Part shown: one piece after another, positions 55,276 to 64,000 of the stretch
Numbering within the stretch: the first letter of the stretch is position 1
Layout of the letters: the number at the start of each line of letters is the position of its first letter
NCBI GenBank assembly: GCA_049793155.1
Contig: JBARBN010000185.1
Coordinates: forward strand, 1-64,000
Source of the DNA: JALNZF01 sp049793155
Lineage (GTDB): Bacteria; Nitrospirota; UBA9217
DNA length: 64,000 bases
Reading direction: 5' to 3'
Program-made: the position numbers and the translations under genes
The notes under the pieces: generated by a model
Database searches by the model: none
The model's input: only the letters and a program-made list of their open reading frames with translations
Told to the model about the DNA's origin: nothing

Positions 55276-56085
55276 TCAGTCCCGTGAATGATTCTGAGTC
55301 GGGATGTGAGGATCGAACATCTCATCACTGATGAGTGCATTAAAAAGGTAACCATCGATGATCGTTTCGCTGATCCTGGTCCCTCCGGCATAATTGACGA
55401 TCCTGAAGGGAACGAGCACCCCTTCGAAAAATCTGAAATCGCTGAACTCGGCGCTCAGGTTCGTCGACCCTTCTCCCATTGAAAAACTGCCGAGTGTTTT
55501 CACGATCCGGTAAGTCGCTTCGTTCACGAAAACGTCCATACTGTTTCCCGCGCGGTCCGTGCATCGAAGAACGCGAACCGTGGCATGAGCCGGGGATTCG
55601 CGTCCCAGCTCCCTCACGGCAAAGGAATCGTCGAGCAGCGCAAAGGGCATGCTCAACTCATTGTACTGGTATACCATGGCGAGATAGCCGGGCCCGCTCA
55701 CTTCCTCCATCTTTCCGTCGACGCCGCGGAAAACCCTGCCCCCGTTCAGGATGCGCGTTTCCCGGGACCGAGCGTATAGGATGTCCACGAACAGTTTGCC
55801 GTCCCTGCGCAGAGCGCGCCGGTACACGCCATGATCTCCCCTGACCAGCGCGGTTATGCTGCCCTCTGCCGCTATCGAACTGATCTGCGAGAGGCGCTCT
55901 CTCCCGCCGTAGGCGTCGAAGATTTTATCCCTAAGATCCCCCGCTTGCGGCGACGCATGCAGGCTGCATGATACGAGCGGGAAAAGGAGCACCCCGAGGA
56001 GCACCATTTTTTTGAGTGTGCTCCTGGTTGAGAAGCAATGAGGTCTTTTTGGCCGGATGACGATGCCATTGCACGATACGGTCAT
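55276..56085 (-). CDS. Hypothetical outer-membrane lipoprotein, LolA-like fold
   Basis: 269 residues. Signal segment VLLGVLLFPLVSCS with a lipobox Cys at about residue 41; the mature part has the antiparallel-sheet pattern of LolA/LolB-like or DUF4292-like proteins (IFDAYGGRERLSQISSIAAEGS). The ATG at 56085 has GAGG six bases upstream; a TTG at 56100 and a Met near residue 27 are alternatives. The long polar stretch before the hydrophobic core makes the start uncertain. Confidence 0.72.
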   Translation of the reverse strand: MTVSCNGIVIRPKRPHCFSTRSTLKKMVLLGVLLFPLVSCSLHASPQAGDLRDKIFDAYGGRERLSQISSIAAEGSITALVRGDHGVYRRALRRDGKLFVDILYARSRETRILNGGRVFRGVDGKMEEVSGPGYLAMVYQYNELSMPFALLDDSFAVRELGRESPAHATVRVLRCTDRAGNSMDVFVNEATYRIVKTLGSFSMGEGSTNLSAEFSDFRFFEGVLVPFRIVNYAGGTRISETIIDGYLFNALISDEMFDPHIPTQNHSRD

Positions 56086-56109
56086 TGCTCCCTCTTTCAA
56101 CCGAGATGA

Positions 56110-56385
56110 TCACTTCACATCGGCTTTTCTGAAGCTTCTGTACAGAGAAGATCATAGACGATTTTGAGGCCTCCCGCAACAAGAAAAGGAGCGGCCAGGA
56201 GTGCGGGATACGCGAGAAATGCCCCGCTCAAGGCAGGCGAGTTCGCTGCGCCATTAGAGCGTGCAATACCAGTCACCCCCGAGGCAGGGTGCGCTCATCA
56301 TGATCAACCACCGCCATGGTGGAGGATTGGCGGGCGGCACGTCCATCTGGGATATGCTGAAACGGAGAAGGAGCACGGTTATGAA
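56110..56385 (-). pseudogene. Decayed C-terminal fragment of an MFS transporter
   Basis: About 275 bp closely resembles the 3' end of the intact MFS gene at 58734-59942, including its stop codon (TCACTTCAC on the plus strand in both) and a 32-bp identical run near 56345. Frameshifts break the frame (for example a 2-nt loss near the end). The remaining 56386-56483 holds nothing I recognise. Confidence 0.85.
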
Positions 56386-56483
56386 AAAAACTGCAGGGCT
56401 TTGCAACAAGGGCGATGCGGGCGGCAATACAGAAGAAGACGTTAAGCTTCAGAAAAACAAGGGACAGTATCTTTCTCCTTGAG

Positions 56484-57062
56484 TTAAAGGTTTTTCATCT
56501 GGGCAGCGGTCGTATTGATGGCTTTCATAATGCGTGCATTGTTCGGATCAAATACGAGGATGCTTTTCCAGATGGAAATCGCCTCGGTAAGATTACCCTT
56601 TCTGTATTCGGCAAGCGCGCGTTGTGAAAGATGAGAACGGCAATCCCTCAATCGTGCTTGGAGAAATCCCTTGTCAAGCGACAGTTCCCGGAAGAGTTCC
56701 CGGCAGGAGGATTTGTTTTTCAGTAAGACATGATATGCCCGTCCTGATGAGGCGAAATCCTCTCTGCTGAAAAGATCGTCGGCTGCATGCTGAAGATCCT
56801 TTATGGTTTTGTCATAGTTCGTGAAGAGCGTCTGGTCGGCGGGATATTTACGGCAGGCATCGGCATAGACATCCAACGCGCTATTATAATCACCCTGGAC
56901 GATATCCTGTTCGGATTCCATGCGTGTTCGGTCGATTTCCAGGCGTGCTCGATGGGCCATCGCATTGTCGATCGCTGCTTTTTTCTGCGGCATGCAGGAG
57001 GGGAATACCAGAAATATCAGAACCGCGAGGACCGTTATTCTTTTCCAGCAAAGAAGCTGCAT
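56484..57062 (-). CDS. TPR-like lipoprotein
   Basis: 192 residues: lipobox VFPSC near residue 23, then helical repeats including a C-terminal TPR (ALAEYRKGNLTEAISIWKSI). Begins 3 bp after the HD-GYP stop, so co-transcribed with it. Possibly a periplasmic partner of that sensor. Confidence 0.78.
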   Translation of the reverse strand: MQLLCWKRITVLAVLIFLVFPSCMPQKKAAIDNAMAHRARLEIDRTRMESEQDIVQGDYNSALDVYADACRKYPADQTLFTNYDKTIKDLQHAADDLFSREDFASSGRAYHVLLKNKSSCRELFRELSLDKGFLQARLRDCRSHLSQRALAEYRKGNLTEAISIWKSILVFDPNNARIMKAINTTAAQMKNL

Positions 57063-57065
57063 GCT

Positions 57066-58439
57066 CTACCCCCGCACCTCTTGCAATTCCTCGACAATCC
57101 GCTTATCCATGATCCTCGTGAAGACCTTCACGAGGTCGGGATTAAATTGCTTGCCAGCGCACTTCATGAGCTCCTCCAGGGTCCCCATTTCAGAGATGGC
57201 GTCGCGATAGGGTCTGTTCGACGTCATCGCGTCGTAGGTGTCAGTTATGGCGATGATGGCGGCAAACAGGGGAATCTCATCTCCCTTCAGTCCATCGGGA
57301 TATCCTTTGCCGTTAAACCACTCGTGGTGATGCCTGACCGGTGGTATGTATTTTTGCAGCGACGGTGCTTTACTGAGAATAGCAGCCCCGTATTCGGTAT
57401 GGCGCATCATTTCCTTGTACTCCAAGACATTCAGTTTGTCTCTTTTCCGGAGGATCGAGTCCGGCGTTTTGATCTTTCCAATATCATGGAACAGGCACGA
57501 GACCTCGAGTTCCTCCAGCGAAACGTTGTTCAGGCCGGTTTCCCTCCCGAGTTGAAGGGAAAGCTTCGAAACCCTCATTGAGTGCCCGTGGGTATAGGGG
57601 TCTCTTGCATCGATCGCTGCGGCGAGCACTCTCACCGTGGAGACATAAGAGTCCTCCAGATCTTTGGCGTATTTGTGAAGCCTGCCGCTCTGTTCGTCTA
57701 TGACTACCATCATTTCATTGAAGCTTGCAGTCAATCTCCCGAACTCGTCCTGCGAGTAGATTTTGAGCCGCCGATTTTTTTTCCCCTCCTTGAGGTCATC
57801 CATGCCATCGGAAAGCTCTTGAATCGGCTTAGTCAAAAACGAGGAAAGGAACACGCTGCCGGCAATGCCCAACAGGAGAATTCCCGTAAAGATTACCATG
57901 ATCTTTTTTCGCGCCGCATGCTGGGCATCCCGCAGCGCCGATTTGTTCATGCTGAGGATGACCGAACCCTTCCGCTTATTGAAAACGACAATAGGGCTTA
58001 CGATTTCAAAACCGGCATCAGACGAACTCATTGATTCCTTTACCGTGGTTCCGTCATCGTCTTGCAGGAGTAATTGCCCCTGAGAGGACGACAATATCTT
58101 TCCGGCCCTGGCTACATCGCTGTGCGCTATGATTTTCATATTGGGACCCACGATCGCTACCGACTCTATATCACGATTTGACTCGCGCATCTTGAAAACC
58201 ATATTGTCAAGACCGAGGAAGTCCTTCGAGAGCAGACTGTAACCCGCAGATGCCGCGGCACTTTTCGAAAGCGCTTCGGATTTTTTGAGTACCTCATTGA
58301 GGAGATGATGATTCATGATCGTGAGGGTGGTCGTGTAGAATGCAACAGCGGAGATAATGAGCAGGAAGAGCACCATGCCGGTAATTTTGACTCTGATGTT
58401 GTTAAATTTGGTGAGCATAGCGATACGCGATATTCTCAT
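57066..58439 (-). CDS. Membrane HD-GYP phosphodiesterase with HAMP
   Basis: 457 residues. Transmembrane helix (about 20-42), periplasmic double-Cache-like sensor (45-185), second helix, HAMP (205-255), HD-GYP domain with HGHSMRVS, FHDIGKI and GKGYPDGLKG intact. Predicted c-di-GMP hydrolase; second c-di-GMP enzyme of the window. Confidence 0.92.
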   Translation of the reverse strand: MRISRIAMLTKFNNIRVKITGMVLFLLIISAVAFYTTTLTIMNHHLLNEVLKKSEALSKSAAASAGYSLLSKDFLGLDNMVFKMRESNRDIESVAIVGPNMKIIAHSDVARAGKILSSSQGQLLLQDDDGTTVKESMSSSDAGFEIVSPIVVFNKRKGSVILSMNKSALRDAQHAARKKIMVIFTGILLLGIAGSVFLSSFLTKPIQELSDGMDDLKEGKKNRRLKIYSQDEFGRLTASFNEMMVVIDEQSGRLHKYAKDLEDSYVSTVRVLAAAIDARDPYTHGHSMRVSKLSLQLGRETGLNNVSLEELEVSCLFHDIGKIKTPDSILRKRDKLNVLEYKEMMRHTEYGAAILSKAPSLQKYIPPVRHHHEWFNGKGYPDGLKGDEIPLFAAIIAITDTYDAMTSNRPYRDAISEMGTLEELMKCAGKQFNPDLVKVFTRIMDKRIVEELQEVRG

Positions 58440-58498
58440 TAACGTGAACGACTATCAATGCAACACCGGGCGCAGACCAAACAACAGATACGGCTAAA

Positions 58499-58527
58499 AG
58501 TATACCGTAAATTATATGTTTTGGCAA
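58499..58527 (-). promoter_or_regulatory. Promoter of the HD-GYP operon
   Basis: Minus-strand TTGCCA (58527-58522), 17-bp spacer, TATACT (58504-58499), in an A/T-rich gap (58440-58733) that holds nothing else I recognise. Confidence 0.65.
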
Positions 58528-58733
58528 GATAAAACTGTTATAAAATATATTTTTTCAAACAATTCAATCCTGTATGATTTTACCCCCTGCTTCTTGTTTT
58601 TCGCATCTGCTATTCAGTCAGCCGTGAATATACCGCATGATCTGCGACTTTTTCGATAGGCTCAATTTTTTGAGTCATTGTCATTGACGATCAAAATAGC
58701 GCCTCTATACAGCGGTGAATGCCGCCCCCATCC

Positions 58734-59942
58734 TCACTTCACCTCCGCTTTTTTGAAACTCCGGTACAACAGCAGATCATAGACGATCTTGAGCCCGCCG
58801 GCCACAAAGAACGGCGCGCTCAGAAGGGCCGGATATGCGAGAAAGATACCGGCAAGGACTGGAGAGATCGCCGCGCCAACAGAGCGTGCAATGCCGGTAA
58901 CCCCCGAGGCAGCGGAGCGCTCATCGGGATCAACCACCGCCATGGTGTAGGACTGGCGCGTGGGCACATCCATCTGGGATATGCTGAAACGGAGAAGGAG
59001 TACGGCAATAGCCAGGCCGAGACTCGGCATGAGCGGCACGAGGCACAACAACACGTTAGACGGGATGTGGGTAAAGACCATGGTGTTGATCAATCCGATG
59101 CGGGACGCTATCCGGACAGCGAGCAGCGCAGAAACGCCTGCCAGAATATTCGCGCCGAAGAAGATGCTCCCGAGGACCCCCGCGTCAATGCCGAACTTGA
59201 TATGGAACCAGTAGGCCACCATGCTCTGGATCACGAACCCGCCTGCAAAGGCATCAAGGGCAAAAAGGGCGGAGAGCTTTAGCACGACTCCCTTGGACTT
59301 ATGAAGACCGAGCACGCGCCCCGCAACCGGGGCCGGTCCTGCTATTTCAACAGCCGGGGAGAGGAACATGAAGAAAACAAAGAGTACCAGGCCGCATGCT
59401 GCATAACCAAGGATCACCGCCTTATAAGACGCAAGCTCCGAGAGCCCCGCGTGCATCAAGCCCCGGGAAAGGAACCCGCCTGCAAGCGCGCCTGTTGCCG
59501 CTGCAAGGGAACCCGCGAGGTTGTACCAGGCAAAGGCCTTTGTGCGTTCTCCGGAGGGAAGAAGCTGCGACAGCGCCGCCTGCTCCAATGAGAGGAAGGG
59601 CCCGATCTCATTCCCGCTCGGGCTTATGACCCCGATGATGGCCGCGATCATGAGCAGGACAGGATTTCCTGTCACACTGAAGACCACTCCGGCAAGGATC
59701 ATGAGCCCGGCGCCAAGAAGCAGCATCTTTTTCCTGCCGATCCGGTCGGCGGTTGTCGTGATCCAGAGCGATATGCCCGCGTCGCCAAAGAGAGTAAGCG
59801 TGAAGAGCAGGCCGATCTGCGCCCCGGTCAGGCCGGCCTCATGAAGGTAAAGGGCAAGCACCACCGAGAGCGCGCCGTAAGCAAAGAGTCGCACACTTCT
59901 GGCGCTGAACAGCAGCGCGACGTCAGGCCGCGTATGCGCCAT
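58734..59942 (-). CDS. MFS transporter
   Basis: 402 residues, 12 transmembrane helices, with the loop-2 motif TTTADRIGRKKML. Substrate unknown. It overlaps the chromate-resistance-domain gene by 20 bp, and family members beside such genes include multidrug- and oxyanion-type exporters. The intact relative of the fragment at 56110-56385. Confidence 0.9.
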   Translation of the reverse strand: MAHTRPDVALLFSARSVRLFAYGALSVVLALYLHEAGLTGAQIGLLFTLTLFGDAGISLWITTTADRIGRKKMLLLGAGLMILAGVVFSVTGNPVLLMIAAIIGVISPSGNEIGPFLSLEQAALSQLLPSGERTKAFAWYNLAGSLAAATGALAGGFLSRGLMHAGLSELASYKAVILGYAACGLVLFVFFMFLSPAVEIAGPAPVAGRVLGLHKSKGVVLKLSALFALDAFAGGFVIQSMVAYWFHIKFGIDAGVLGSIFFGANILAGVSALLAVRIASRIGLINTMVFTHIPSNVLLCLVPLMPSLGLAIAVLLLRFSISQMDVPTRQSYTMAVVDPDERSAASGVTGIARSVGAAISPVLAGIFLAYPALLSAPFFVAGGLKIVYDLLLYRSFKKAEVK

Positions 59943-60387
59943 GGGGCCTTCCCTTCGCGATCATCTCCTTGCAATAGGCATAGAGCGCGTCGTATATGAT
60001 CCATTCCGCCGCATTGATCGCGTGGTCGTCCTTGAGTCCCAGGTGCCGGAACCCCTCGGCGATCGCGTTCAGGCCCGGTCCCTCAGGCTGGTGATGAAGG
60101 CTGTTGTCCGTGTCCGCGCCGTTCACGATCCTGGAGAGAAGGACGAGGGCCGGGTCCTTTGCGAGATCGTATTTCTTCACGATCGCATCAAAGGAGCACT
60201 CCTTTCCGTGATGCCCCAGCTCTGCGTTCGGAACGTCGAAAGGGATTGCTCCTAAGCGTGCCGCCTCGGACTGGACCTTCTCTGCAGGCACGAAGATGAA
60301 TTCGGCGTCCTTGTCCACGAACTTCCTGATGAGCCAGGGACAGGCGACGCGGTCGACCTTTGCTTTTTCACGGGTGATCCATTTCAT
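59923..60387 (-). CDS. ChrB-type chromate-resistance domain protein
   Basis: 154 residues matching the C-terminal Chrome_Resist domain of ChrB without its N-terminal part: WITREKAKVDRVACPWLIRKF-like start, FDAIVKKYDL, IVNGADTDN. The ATG at 60387 has GGAGG seven bases upstream; a TTG start is too close to it. Often linked to chromate or sulfate-analogue handling, but a ChrA transporter is not present. Confidence 0.87.
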   Translation of the reverse strand: MKWITREKAKVDRVACPWLIRKFVDKDAEFIFVPAEKVQSEAARLGAIPFDVPNAELGHHGKECSFDAIVKKYDLAKDPALVLLSRIVNGADTDNSLHHQPEGPGLNAIAEGFRHLGLKDDHAINAAEWIIYDALYAYCKEMIAKGRPHGAYAA

Positions 60388-60403
60388 AGGCAAACCTCCG
60401 CAC

Positions 60404-61117
60404 TCATGGCCTGATCAATATCACTGATATATTATCCTTTCCACCCATTCTGTTCGCCGCCTCAACCAGACTATCTGCCGCACCCTTCAGATCGTCGCAA
60501 TAGATCTTGATAATTTCCCTGATCGTTTCGTCAGACAGCATGTCGGTGAGCCCGTCGGAACAAAGCAAAAGGAGATCTCTCGTATGAAGTTTCGTGTGTA
60601 TCGTCTGAGGATCAATTTTTTTTGATGCGCCGATCGCCTGGGCCAAAATGCGATGTTGAGACGGAAAGAACAGACCGCGGAGCATCACCTCGTCGGCGAA
60701 ACAGTGGTCCTGCGCATGGTCAGTAGTGAGCTGGGTGATTGCTTCCCGCACGATGTATGCCCTGCTGTCTCCGACGTGGCCAAGAGATGCTGTATTGCCC
60801 TGAATGACCAGCATCAGCAGGGTAGTTCCCATCCCCCTCAACGTGCGGTCCCGTCGGGATGCCTCTTGAACAGCAGCATGCGTGTGAGCAAATGCATCCG
60901 CAAACAGATCCTTGAGCGCTTTTTCTCCCTGTGCCTTGGCAATCCGGTTCTGAATAAATTCATAGGCTGTCTGGACGGCCAGCTGACTCGCGGCTTTGCC
61001 CTGGAACCCGGTCATGCCGTCGGCAAGCAGAAAGATGCCCCGCTCCTGGTCAACCTGTATCGAGTCGTCGTTTTCGAGGTGTACTTTGCCTCTGTCGGTA
61101 CTATGGGCAACTTTCAT
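60404..61117 (-). CDS. PP2C-family Ser/Thr protein phosphatase
   Basis: 237 residues with the PP2C metal motifs: ENDDSI, LLADGMTG, GHVGDSRAY, CSDGLTDM and GGKDNISV. Cytosolic, no fused sensor. Lies 40 bp downstream of the PEP-synthase-like gene on the same strand. Confidence 0.93.
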   Translation of the reverse strand: MKVAHSTDRGKVHLENDDSIQVDQERGIFLLADGMTGFQGKAASQLAVQTAYEFIQNRIAKAQGEKALKDLFADAFAHTHAAVQEASRRDRTLRGMGTTLLMLVIQGNTASLGHVGDSRAYIVREAITQLTTDHAQDHCFADEVMLRGLFFPSQHRILAQAIGASKKIDPQTIHTKLHTRDLLLLCSDGLTDMLSDETIREIIKIYCDDLKGAADSLVEAANRMGGKDNISVILIRP

Positions 61118-61156
61118 TTAGTACTCATTCGTTCGGTAAAAAACTTCGACAAATGG

Positions 61157-64000
61157 TCAAAACGCAAGGACACGTTTATGACCTGCCGTCAGTACCGTCA
61201 TTTCATCAAAATAGGTGACCGAATCCGCCTTGGTCCATAACCCGATAAAGCCTTGAACAGGTTTAACCGCAGTGTATTCAATAAGGCTAGCTTCATCAAG
61301 GAAGCCTTTTATGCTCCTGCCGCTGATCTCAACTCTGAGCCCATACCATATATTTGATTTTATTTTAATTCGCGCGGCCGAACGCTGGATTCTTTTAGAA
61401 TCAACATATTCAAAGAGGATTATATTATCCTCAAGGGCATTTATGCGTAAAACAAAATAGTTGCTTACATTCCGGATCCCGAACGCGATGCCGCCAGCGC
61501 GGTCGATATTACCGCCCGCAGACTTGATCAGCACGCTGACGGTTCCCTCTGACATTTCGCTGTTCTTGGCGATCGCGAGAGGAAAGGAGTAGTACGCTTC
61601 GATATTGTCCAGGAAGTCCTGGAGAGCCTGTCCTACGAGCTTTCCCATGATTCCCGCAATTCCCGAGGAAATGCGGAGCCCTGATCGAGCCCCATCCTGG
61701 AGTAAGAATACCCGACCGCCTTCGACGGACCGTTTCCACCAGCCTCCGTGCGTGTAGAACTGTTCGAGTTTATCGCCTTTCCTCACCGAGAGGAAGTCGT
61801 AGTCTTCCTGAAAAAAGGCATCGGTGTATGCTTCAATGTCCTGTTGGTTCGAGAGCGTCATGTCCAGGAGTCGTGATGATGCAAGCAGCCTGCCCATATG
61901 GTCGAGCTTGTCTTCCGTTGATTGCCGATCGTATCCGGTGACAAATGCCTCGATCAAATCGCCTTTCAACGCGACATCAAATCCCAGCCGCTTCAGGATG
62001 TTCCCCAGCAGTGTTATTCTCAGGGATTTCCCAAAATAAGAGCCTGCACCGCCGGAGAACTGGAGCGAGATGTAGTTCTGGCTGCTGTTTTCACCGCAAA
62101 GGGTGTCGACTATGGCAAAGTGGTAGCCGAACTTTACACTGAGATTCATATAGTCCGCAGTAAGTATTGCATAGCTCGTCCCGCCGGGCTGTTGGCCGAA
62201 TTCCGATGTCGCGCTTATTGCAAGGAGGGTCATAATGTTTTTTGCATCGAAATTGACCCTTCCTTCCCAGGTGATTCCGGGGTGCGTGAAGCCTTTCCAG
62301 AGGGCCTTCATCGGCGATGATTCTATATCGTCCGGCGTGACCATGTCGCACGTGGTAAGACCCTGCCTGATCCCGCCGCCCAGGTCGATGAGGCGAAGAA
62401 TAAATGGGATCTTCGCCGTCAGGTGAACAGAGCGCTCTTCATCAGCTTCTTCAGTGATATCGAACATTTCCTTCATCGCCTGTTCATGGGTGTAACGTAT
62501 GACATCGTGGATCGTTCTGCATCCCTCGGGAGAAAATGACGAATGTGACGGGTCAGTTAAATTGAGCGGGGAAATACGGTCAAGCATGCGTCTTGTCCTT
62601 TGGTGAAGGGGGCTTTCAACGATAAGGTTTTTATGGGGTTTGAAATCAATCGTGAGTGCTTCGACCGTGCCCTGATAGATGACGGATCGGGAAGCATCCA
62701 GGGTGATCGTCGAGCCATGGCTCAGTCTGGCCGTGGCATTCTTTGCATCGAAGAGAGCGGGGATGCCGAATTCACGCATAACGGAACCGAGATGGCTCGC
62801 GGTGCTGCCAATGTCGGTAATTATCCCCCGGATCCTTCCGGCGAATCTCGCAAAATTTGAGGAGGCCGTTCTGGTTACCAGAATGCAGTCATCGGGCACT
62901 TCCCCTGTTTCCTCACCCTCCCGGATGATACATACTTTCCCCGACGCAGTCCCCGGCGAGGCGGTTTTTCCTCCTGAAAGCAAAACAGGATAACCGCTCG
63001 TAACCGCTTGTGGTGTCCTCTGGTCATCCGTAAGATCCTGAACGCGAAGGGGTCTGGCCTGGAGAATGAAAAGCTTGCCCGAATTATCGGAGGCCCATTC
63101 AATGTCCTGGGGTCCGCCGAAATACTCCTCGATCCTGAGCCCGTAGTCTGTGAGTGTCGAGATGATATCATCGCTGAGGGATGCAGTGCTTTTTTCCTGG
63201 TCCGGAACATTCTCGAGTTGCGTTCCGCCGCGGTCGCTATTGGTGAGCCGCTGCTCTTTCCTGCTTATCTCTCTTGCGGTAATTGTTCTTTGAAGCCGGT
63301 CCACGAGGAACGTATCGGGAGATGCACTGCCGTCGACGAGCTGTTCACCGAGTCCCCAGAGAGCGTTGATTCTGAGCACACGAACGTTCGAGGAGGTTAT
63401 ATCGCTTGTATACATGACCCCGCTCGATCTGGCCTTGACCATGACGATGCCTGCGACACACATGGGTGTTTCGCGATCGTCGAGTCCGTATTGGATCCTG
63501 TAGGAAACGGCTTTGGGGGAATATTTGCTTGCGATCACGGTTTTGTACGCATCGAGAACGTGTTCCCTGCCGACATTCAGGACCGTCGAGTACTGACCTG
63601 CGAACGTGGCCTCCGTGTCCTCCCCGATCGCACTGCTTCTCATGGCAAGAGGGACGTCATGCCCGACGCGTTGCACGATATCATCGTAGGCGTTCATAAG
63701 CGCCTCCGCAATGTCCCCGGGCACAGATGCCGTGGTGATAAGATCCCTTATGTTTCCGCAGGTCTTCTGCATCTCATTCGAAGAAAACGGCGATAGTGTG
63801 GAAAGCTGCCTTGCAACGGGCTTTGAAAGACTGTTTTCCTCCATGAACCGTTTAAAGGCATATGAGGTGGCCACAAACCCATGCGGTACAGGCAGCCGAA
63901 GCTGATTGCTTATCAATGCGAGTCTGGCGGCTTTCGATCCCACCATGCTTGTCAGAGCGGCAGTAATGCGTTCCAGGGGAAGTACAATATCCCCGGTAAC
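61157..64000 (-). CDS. PEP-synthase-like phosphotransferase with C-terminal LamG/DUF1080-like domain (5' end outside window)
   Basis: At least 947 residues; the frame is open to the right edge, and the first Met inside the window (63946) falls within the VGSKAARL motif, so the true start is further out. N-terminal ATP-binding domain (MRSSAIGEDTEATFAGQYS; GGPQDIEWA; ILQARPL) and the swivelling phosphohistidine domain (GSTASHLGS, His about residue 385 from that Met). The TIM-barrel PEP/pyruvate domain is missing; instead come about 350 unfamiliar residues and a C-terminal beta-sandwich region (about 780-929). The general shape recalls dikinases such as rifampin phosphotransferase. Target unknown. 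Confidence 0.82.
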   Translation of the reverse strand, partial: VTGDIVLPLERITAALTSMVGSKAARLALISNQLRLPVPHGFVATSYAFKRFMEENSLSKPVARQLSTLSPFSSNEMQKTCGNIRDLITTASVPGDIAEALMNAYDDIVQRVGHDVPLAMRSSAIGEDTEATFAGQYSTVLNVGREHVLDAYKTVIASKYSPKAVSYRIQYGLDDRETPMCVAGIVMVKARSSGVMYTSDITSSNVRVLRINALWGLGEQLVDGSASPDTFLVDRLQRTITAREISRKEQRLTNSDRGGTQLENVPDQEKSTASLSDDIISTLTDYGLRIEEYFGGPQDIEWASDNSGKLFILQARPLRVQDLTDDQRTPQAVTSGYPVLLSGGKTASPGTASGKVCIIREGEETGEVPDDCILVTRTASSNFARFAGRIRGIITDIGSTASHLGSVMREFGIPALFDAKNATARLSHGSTITLDASRSVIYQGTVEALTIDFKPHKNLIVESPLHQRTRRMLDRISPLNLTDPSHSSFSPEGCRTIHDVIRYTHEQAMKEMFDITEEADEERSVHLTAKIPFILRLIDLGGGIRQGLTTCDMVTPDDIESSPMKALWKGFTHPGITWEGRVNFDAKNIMTLLAISATSEFGQQPGGTSYAILTADYMNLSVKFGYHFAIVDTLCGENSSQNYISLQFSGGAGSYFGKSLRITLLGNILKRLGFDVALKGDLIEAFVTGYDRQSTEDKLDHMGRLLASSRLLDMTLSNQQDIEAYTDAFFQEDYDFLSVRKGDKLEQFYTHGGWWKRSVEGGRVFLLQDGARSGLRISSGIAGIMGKLVGQALQDFLDNIEAYYSFPLAIAKNSEMSEGTVSVLIKSAGGNIDRAGGIAFGIRNVSNYFVLRINALEDNIILFEYVDSKRIQRSAARIKIKSNIWYGLRVEISGRSIKGFLDEASLIEYTAVKPVQGFIGLWTKADSVTYFDEMTVLTAGHKRVLAF

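Noticed and set aside
55931..56182. A small gene upstream of the 55276-56085 lipoprotein
   Set aside because: It lies over the decayed MFS fragment and the start of the lipoprotein gene and has no recognisable features.

Overview
The window looks like a chromosomal stretch from an anaerobic, respiring, dissimilatory sulfate-reducing bacterium. A Nitrospirota or Desulfobacterota-like lineage is my inference; nothing here fixes the taxon. The main evidence is one same-strand block (about 42.2-54.6 kb) holding adenylate kinase, sat, aprBA, qmoABC, a CBS-domain protein and a K+-independent proton-pumping pyrophosphatase. A catalytic CO dehydrogenase (cooS), a flavodiiron protein with rubredoxin, and a PerR-type regulator also fit strict anaerobiosis. 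I see no rRNA, tRNA, CRISPR array or intact mobile element.

Layout. 0-1.8 kb: a probable selenoprotein, an exported multi-rhodanese protein with a heme-c motif whose reading frame passes through an in-frame UGA followed by a bacterial-type SECIS hairpin. 1.9-5.8 kb: lipoprotein, metallophosphoesterase, phosphofructokinase, amidohydrolase. 5.8-12.1 kb: a surface-polysaccharide-like cluster (LTA-synthase-like sulfatase, YaiO-like TPR/beta-barrel protein, GT2 synthase, HEAT protein). 12.1-15.1 kb: radC, rubredoxin, flavodiiron protein, perR with a PerR-like box. 15.2-21.4 kb: F1Fo ATP synthase genes b', b, delta, alpha, gamma, beta, epsilon (no a or c). 21.6-26.8 kb: TonB receptor, periplasmic binding protein and GGDEF-EAL protein in one tight operon. 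27-34.2 kb (+ strand, except slp on -): uvrA, lipoprotein, nadB, slp, glutaredoxin plus a ferredoxin-thioredoxin-reductase-like protein, a small hypothetical. 34.4-39.8 kb: TauE exporter, cooS, a PAS-LytTR protein resembling the CO sensor RcoM with a three-site operator-like array between it and cooS, then guaA. 39.9-42.2 kb: two HD proteins and a YkgJ protein. 42.2-55.2 kb: sulfate-reduction block and rdgB. 55.3-64 kb: lipoproteins, a decayed MFS fragment, HD-GYP, MFS, chromate-resistance domain, PP2C phosphatase and an unusual PEP-synthase-like protein cut by the window edge.

How it works together: Sat makes APS and PPi, AprBA makes sulfite and AMP with electrons from menaquinol via Qmo, HppA turns PPi into a proton gradient, Adk recycles AMP, and the ATP synthase uses the gradient.

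The signals most worth a second look are (1) the Sec-rhodanese, (2) a family of intergenic elements built from tandem heptamers, often as two inverted arms, found at about 11 places including an in-frame copy inside guaA, and (3) the RcoM-like/cooS pair with its 10-bp-periodic LytTR sites.
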